NCBI GenBank assembly: GCA_018389105.1
Contig: JACATO010000629.1
Coordinates: forward strand, 806,001 to 870,000
Direction of reading: 5' to 3'
Source: Nautilus pompilius
Taxonomy: Eukaryota; Mollusca; Cephalopoda; Nautilida; Nautilidae
Length of the DNA: 64,000 nucleotides
Every line of letters starts with the position of its first letter. Positions within the stretch are counted from its first letter, which is position 1. The notes below the pieces were generated by a model that was not told the origin of the DNA, made no database searches, and saw nothing but the letters and a program-made list of their open reading frames with translations. Shown here in pieces: positions 58,321-64,000 of this stretch. Made by a program: the position numbers and the translations under genes.

Positions 58321-59350
58321 TAACAAAAATCAAGACTTTGTAGTTATAACTAAATTTTTCTGCTATAATTATATATTTAGTATCTTTTTTTTTTGTAAAT
58401 TTCCTTTAACATGTTTGTCAATAAATCTTGACAAAAACAAAACCACTTCTATCTGTCTTAAAGCCTTCATATTAAAAAAAAAAGAGAATAAAACATTGAA
58501 AATTACTGAATGAGTCAAATTGACTGGCCAGGGCTAAACTTACTAAGAATATAAAATTGTATGTTAAAATTTATTTGTTTTACAAAAAAAAAATCATTCT
58601 ATTTTTAAAGAGAAATAACAATCTACATGCTAAGTAATATTTGGTGATAACCTTTGTTTGCTGATCAAATTGCACCGTTTTTGGAAATTTTCTGTAAAGA
58701 AAAATTTACTATAGTATTTTGCATTCCACATTCAATGGCATTCCAGCTGTCATTAAATATACTAGAGCTGAGAAAGATGTGTCAATATTGGGGCAAATTG
58801 TGCATCAAATGCGATCTGAAGTAGCACAGGAAATTATTCTCTTTGGTCAAGAAATTGTAACGGACTGCTATGGTATGCTCTCCATTATATTCAGTGAATC
58901 AGAAAGAGATTAAAAAAAAAAAAAAAGTCTAAAAATTAAATTAAATGAAGCAAAGGAAAAAATAATAAAGAAAAGTAAATAAGAATTAAAAGAAAAAGAA
59001 AACAACTGCAATGTTGAAGTTATTTAATCTTTGAAGCATATGCTATTTAATATATGTAAACACCTTTTTATTTTAGGTGTTTCATTTTTAAAGACGACAT
59101 AATAAGATGGCAATAAAACAAGCTGTCACATGTTAAAAGTGTTTTACGTGAGTTCAACAAAATTTGATGGCTCCATTATTATACCCTGAAAACAACCTTG
59201 GAAGTAATGTGTCCTAACTAAACTAGCTTATCCTGGATGTTTGATGAAGACTGTTCAGAAATTCTCCTTAGAGGTTTCCTACAGGTTTTATTGTTTGGCT
59301 ATATTTAACTTAACTTAAAGATGCATTGCAAAGAATTTTATTTGAAACAT
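58321..59350. other. AT-rich intron, nothing recognised
   Basis: Short open frame at 58719-58913 without recognisable motif; A-rich runs around 58913-58926. Confidence 0.45.
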
Positions 59351-59354
59351 ATGT

Positions 59355-59357
<3 letters not shown>

Positions 59358-59410
<53 letters not shown>
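59358..59410. repeat. (CA)n microsatellite
   Basis: About 26 uninterrupted CA units. It produces spurious long Cys/Val-repeat open frames on the minus strand, which should not be annotated. Confidence 0.97.
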
Positions 59411-59414
<4 letters not shown>

Positions 59415-59546
59415 AAAACATATGAAAATAATCTAAAAAATTTGTTTGGATACAACAGTGTACAAGAGATACATGCATTGGGCACCAACTGAATAGTATG
59501 GAAGAGAAGAACACAGAAGAGATCCACAAATTCTGTAACTGGAAAA

Positions 59547-59583
<37 letters not shown>
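59547..59583. repeat. compound (GT)n(GA)n microsatellite
   Basis: A GTGTGT run passes directly into a GAGAGA run. Confidence 0.95.
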
Positions 59584-59584
<1 letters not shown>

Positions 59585-60559
59585 TTGAGAAAGATACATA
59601 ATGAAAACAACCATATCACTAATTAACAGTGTATTTTGAAATCATTATTTAAAGTCTCACAGTTAGATTACTGTAGAGTGGTTTCATTATATACTGTTGA
59701 AAAGTTATCCTTAAGCAGATCTACTAACATGTCGGTAAGATCAAGATCGCTGCTTGTGTTTACTTGTTTGTAATAACTATTCGTGCATACGGCAGGCCTG
59801 TAATAAGCAGTGAAGTTATTTGCTTTTTGCTTAAATGAATACATAAATACAAGGATTCATGTCAAATGAATGCTCATCCAAAACAAAAAATAAAATATGA
59901 ATAAAATTTTTATAACAGGTTTTTTTTGTGCTATGCAAAAATAAAACAAAATAATAAAACAGCAATCATCAGTTTAGATACTTCGTGTCATGCATATGGA
60001 ACCAAGTAACAATGATTTAGGAATATAAAAAAGTTTCCAGTATATTCATTCGAATAAAACTGACCAGGTACAAACAGTGATGCTATTTCAGCTGGAATTC
60101 ATTCCAGTGCCCCTAGTATTAGTGTCTTCATGGATATTTTTTTATTTTTCACAAAAGGTTTTATACACAGTGACAACCCAGAAACTATATCCAGTACTGA
60201 ATGACAGGGTTAGTTTCCAAACACTGGTTAATGAATATACAGTTTAATCCTGATGGTATCACACATAATGCTGCTTTAAACAGGTGCTCTCTTAAAAAGT
60301 ACAGTCTGAGTAAATCTTGAGCAAATGTTTCCTTTCTATTACTGTCAAGTTGTCTTAGGAAATTCTCTCAGTACTCACTTCTTGCTAATATAAAACTTAA
60401 AATAAATGCATTCAATTTTAAGTAGTTAAAAAAACAAACAAAAAATTGTATTAGGAAGCAAAGATCCATTTCGCCTCTTCATAAAATACCTAAACTAGAT
60501 TTGTAACAAACTGACGTGTTTCTGAGTATATAAAATTATATGGAGCAGCAGCAGCTTAC

Positions 60560-60626
60560 CATATTCTCACATTAGCAATGCTGCAATATGCCTTGCATGC
60601 CTCATCATCCAAGTTACATGGCAGAC
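60560..60626 (-). CDS. Cys-rich internal exon of the minus-strand host gene
   Basis: A 67-nt exon on the minus strand. The acceptor is strong (TTTTGTTTTTCAG) and the donor is ATG then GTAAGC. Only one frame is open: two bases, 21 codons, then two bases. The peptide reads LPCNLDDEACKAYCSIANVR and one more residue. Its three cysteines are spaced C-x6-C-x3-C, a spacing seen at the start of cysteine-stabilised alpha/beta peptides and other extracellular Cys-rich modules; this is suggestive only. The two overhanging bases TG join the G that opens exon 33428-33527 to make a Trp codon, so the phases agree. That would place a 27-kb intron between them, unless exons were missed. Function not recognised. 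Confidence 0.5.
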
Positions 60627-61139
60627 CTGAAAAACAAAATGAAATGTCAGTTTCAATGAAACACCAGTACAACCATTGCTGGAACAGAAATCATCTTAAC
60701 ATAAAGGAAAAAAAAGACTACTTTTATGTGGAATGTAGATGACGATGAATATAAAAGATAGCAAATGTCATGTACAGATGTTTTTTTTTTTTCATATTTT
60801 TTATGGCAGTCATTAAAGATTTACTTTTCTCCAATGAATATATATATTTTTTTTTATAGTTTGGAGCAGTGATTGATTAGGATTTAACAATTATTTCAAG
60901 TAGAACTGTATTATGTACTTAAGTATATGTTTTTTACCAATGTCATAATAATTGGAAGTAAATCCTGGAAAAGCATCTTAACTTTAAGAACAAAATGATG
61001 ATGGCCAGATAGAGACTTTGACGACCAGGAGAAGTATAATCATACATATCAGACCAAAATTCATCTTTAATGTCTGAATAAAGAACTAAAAGACCTGAAT
61101 GGCAAGATAGAAAAAGTTAGTAAATTAGTTTAGTTTTCC
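60627..61139. repeat. two copies of the dispersed repeat family
   Basis: A plus-oriented copy at about 60740-60830 (AAAAGATAGCAAATGTCATG then TACAGATG) and a minus-oriented copy at about 61020-61100 (AATTCATCTTTAATGTCTGA then ATAAAGAACTAAAAGAC). Confidence 0.5.
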
Positions 61140-61200
61140 AATCACCTTATGAGTAGCACATCTGACTAATGAATGCACATTTCTGCAATATTTCCATCAC
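61140..61200 (-). repeat. tRNA-like SINE head
   Basis: On the minus strand CATTAGTCAGATGTGCTACT then CATAAGGTGATTGG resembles the box A and anticodon region of a tRNA-like SINE head. The adjacent 61020-61100 segment may be its body. It also mimics a 37-nt exon with acceptor and donor, but the needed frame has a stop. Confidence 0.35.
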
Positions 61201-61469
61201 CATCTGCATATAGTATTGTTATTGTTTTAGTGAGGGTTTCTATTCTTGAAATGTTCAAGTGACTGTTGCTAAGTTTCTGATGTAGCGATATGACCAGCAT
61301 TTTAATCTACTTGAATATCTAGAAGATAAAAGAAAAACAACAGTAATCCATTAAGATCCAGGGTAAGTTGCATTAGGTCATTGTGCAATCTTTTGGAAAA
61401 CATCTATTGAAGATTCTAAAATGCCTGGCTAAATGCAGCAATTCATCATATATTGAAACAATAATATAA

Positions 61470-61800
61470 AATCTTTTTTATTTTGTAGACACCATCAGAA
61501 ACATCACTGTTTCACCTGGAAACATGCAGACTGGATTTGGAAAGCGTATTCACCTGTATTCAAGCTAAAAGGCTTTATAAGGAATAGACTTAAACAAGGC
61601 AATGACATGAACAATAGAACCATCCTAAGCATTGGGAGCATCAAGAAATCAATAACTTTTGTAAGTAACAACAAGTTGCATCCAGTTTCAGGATGCCTTC
61701 TATAAACAAGGTGAAGGAATGACCATTGGCTTATTTTCTTCTCCTTGTAATATCTTTATGGATCATTTCAATTAATCAGAAATAATGTATGATGATAGGA
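61470..61800 (+). pseudogene. Penelope-like reverse transcriptase relic
   Basis: Around 61700-61767 the plus strand encodes FYKQGEGMTIGLFSSPCNIF then MDHFN. This matches the block F-Y-x-Q-x-x-G-x-x-M-G-S-P-x-S-P-x-x-A-N-I-F-M-x-H-F/E of Penelope-like reverse transcriptases, with G-S-P decayed. Upstream, LSIGSIKKSITFVSNNKLHP could be the preceding strand. The YVDD catalytic motif is not identifiable downstream. Old fragment with frameshifts. Confidence 0.5.
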
Positions 61801-64000
61801 AGCCTAAGAATAGATAAGATGTTGAAGACTCACCCTTATCTGTCCATATGATAGATCGACCAGTTTATAGAAAAACAATATAACTAAGTCAAGTGGTGAA
61901 AGTGCTTAATCACCATATATATATATACACACAGGTTTAAGACCAGTTATAGCAAACCTAAGTATCCAAAAAATAAAAATACCATCACAAAAAGTTCTGC
62001 TGCAAAAATTACATCAATGCATGCAAAAATATTCCTTCTCAAGACCAAACCCTGATAATGGTGAATTGGAAAGATCTCTGAAATTAGTTGAATTACCACT
62101 ATTAGCGAGACCAAGTTTTATTTAAATGTCCATAATAATAAAGTGACTATGAAATCTCAAACCAATGCGTAATGAAAATGACCATCTTTACGTGATATTA
62201 AACACAAGCAAATTTCATGTACAGATGGTCATTTAGTTATTTGTTATTCAATATGAAGAAAATGACTTTTCATTTAGTGACAGACGTGAAGTATGGAGAA
62301 GCATTAACAGTTAGAAAGAACTATTTCTTTAAAAAAGATAAAGAAAAAGGAAGCTATTGTGCAAAGGTGTGGCCTGTTCGTTTATGGTATTTATGAGTGA
62401 GACCACATGAGAAACAAGGGTGGTAATGCAGCTGAAGATTAACATTTGATTATTCTTTAGTAATGTATTACACTTTAAATATTAAGTTAAACAAGTTTTC
62501 TGAACATACAGCTTGTGATATCGATTTGGTTGCACATCTATGGTTTACAACATTAACACACCAAAAGAACCCTTGTATATTTTCTGAATTTTCTTTTTTT
62601 TACATTATTAGCAAACAAAAATGGTTACTAATTACAAAATTTTGATAAGAAGCTGCTGGGGAGTCAATACAATAATAGTTTTTTTTTTGGCATTTTAACA
62701 TATTTTCAGTTTATTATCTTCCATAAAACTAAATTTTGTACTCTCTATGGGTTTATAAAGGCTTTATTTGAACTATCCATTGCATGTAAAATCATGCAGC
62801 AATGACAACTCATTATTTATTGTTTACATTAAATAAAATAGATGAAAAATATAAATTAAGTTTAGAAAATACTTTCACCTTTTATGTTCCCATAACTCAT
62901 GTGTTTATTGATGAGTAGATGTATAAATCCTCCAATGACTTAAAACAAGCAAATTACAAAATTCTTAAAACCAATGATACATTGCGTATCACTTACCTTA
63001 TTCAAATATTCCAACCATTTCTGACCTGATTGCCTGCCCAACAGAAAATAGAATAAAAATTTCCCAACATCCAATCATCTGATTCTGTACTACGAGTGTC
63101 TGAATGTTATTTACATAAAAAATCTATTTATAGATACTTTCTTTTTAACTAGGAAATTCAAAATAATTTGAATGGTTCTACCTTAAAATGGCATCAGCAT
63201 AAACTAGGCAGTCTCAGCCTTTGTAAGTTTTTCTGATAACTAAAATTGTGTAAACATCTTTTGAGTAAATCTGCTTTGAACCTTCATAAAACAAGCAGAA
63301 TCTGTCTGGTAGTGTGGATACCATGTCTGTACCACATATTTCAAGATGGGCCTGTTTAGTGATTTGTATAAGTGAACTACAACTTCAGCTGTTTTGAAAA
63401 TAATTCAAAGTAAACACTGCAATTAGCATTTTAGCAGCTTTACTACATATACTTTCACTTTACTTCTAACATTTGGTTACTATTTATATCAATTCCTTTT
63501 ACATATTTCTTTTTTTTACATTTCATTTATAGCCAAGTTATTATTACCCAACTTATAAAAGTCAACAAAACTAATGAAATTACACTTAACTGCATTAATC
63601 ATCATTTAATTACTTAAATCATTCACCAAATGAAAACTGATCTTTATTTCATCTTTAATGACTAACATAAAGAACTAAAAGACTTTGTATAGTATATGTG
63701 CTATTCAACATTGTGTGTATTGGCCTAATTGTACAATTTAGTGTCATATGCAAATTTTGATACAACTAGAAACAAACATTACCATCCAAGGCATTTGCAT
63801 AAAGGAGTGGCCCAAGTATTAAAGCTTATAATAACTTTTCATTTTCAGGAAAACACCAGCATTAATGGATACAGTTATTTAAATAATCAATAATCCACAA
63901 TGAAAAGTTGCTAGTAATAACAAAATGGGTAGTTTAACATTAACTGCACATGTGTAATTCTGTAAAATACGACAAAAATCCAGGTATAAAACATTCGTCT
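61801..64000. other. AT-rich intron/upstream DNA with two repeat copies
   Basis: Apart from the exon candidate at 62997-63033 I see two further copies of the dispersed family, at about 62190-62285 (plus) and 63600-63690 (minus). A short (TA)n/(CA)n tract lies at 61915-61934. Confidence 0.45.
62997..63033 (-). CDS. candidate internal exon of the minus-strand host gene
   Basis: A 37-nt exon candidate on the minus strand. It is preceded by a pyrimidine-rich tract ending TTGGGCAG and followed by a consensus donor, AAG then GTAAGTG. Only one frame is open (one base, then 12 codons: QSGQKWLEYLNK), ending on a codon boundary. The next supported exon (60560-60626) needs a preceding exon that ends one base into a codon, so the two cannot be joined directly. 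Either an exon lies between them unseen, or this is a chance splice pair. The peptide is too short to assign a family. Splice signals are good, but membership in the gene is inferred. Confidence 0.33.

Noticed and set aside
59315-59619. Two overlapping minus-strand open frames of 93-99 codons
   Set aside because: They are translations of the (CA)n and (GT)n(GA)n microsatellites (Val-Cys and Leu-Ser repeats), with no coding character.
61146-61182. 37-nt minus-strand segment with acceptor and donor that would bridge the phase gap between exons 62997 and 60560
   Set aside because: The required frame contains a TAA, and the sequence looks like a tRNA-derived SINE head.
1-64000. Assignment of the host to octopus
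   Set aside because: The very abundant cephalopod SINE with its long microsatellite tail, expected several times in a window of this size, is not visible; no other firm taxonomic marker was found.

Overview
The window is AT-rich animal (metazoan) nuclear DNA. Evidence: spliced short exons with consensus GT/AG junctions, tRNA-derived SINEs, Tc1/mariner, pogo/Tigger and hAT transposons with their proper target-site duplications, a 5'-truncated LINE and long CA/GA microsatellites. Nothing bacterial, organellar or viral was seen. I cannot name the species. The SINE and transposon mixture would fit an invertebrate with a large repeat-rich genome (chelicerate or mollusc, for example), but a vertebrate is not excluded.

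Only one host gene can be supported. It lies on the minus strand and appears to span most of the window, so nearly everything else would be its introns. Four exons with good splice sites are compatible in reading phase in the order 60560-60626, 33428-33527, 6282-6370, 2702-2861. A 30-nt microexon (13365-13394), an upstream exon (62997-63033) and a terminal exon (acceptor at 1503, stop at 1477) are weaker. I do not recognise the protein. The first exon in the chain is Cys-rich, which may suggest a secreted or extracellular segment.

Mobile elements by position: tRNA-like SINEs around 1.0, 3.7, 15.0, 21.3, 28.8, 38.3, 48.8, 51.3, 57.8 and 61.2 kb; a Tc1 relic (8.6-8.85 kb); a GC-rich truncated LINE with target duplication (10161-10600); a Tc1 relic abutting a hAT relic (16.2-18.5 kb); a 39-bp minisatellite (23.9-24.1 kb); a hAT element with TSD (24707-26586) carrying an inserted Tigger fragment; a decayed Tigger (27.0-28.5 kb); a hAT relic (30.9-32.4 kb); an unusual hAT-like transposase relic with inverted ends (35.5-38.2 kb); a hAT MITE (38770-39058); a deleted Tc1 element (39181-39689); an internally deleted Tigger (41909-43086); a second decayed Tigger (43203-45721); a mariner (46113-47423); a full-length Tigger with few lesions (51958-54086); a Tc1 relic split by a SINE (57.0-58.3 kb); and a Penelope-like reverse transcriptase relic (61.5-61.8 kb).

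No transposase here reads as intact. The picture is a long gene whose introns have accumulated several independent waves of DNA transposons, the Tigger/pogo group being the best represented. The remaining stretches are AT-rich with homopolymer runs and no recognisable coding content.
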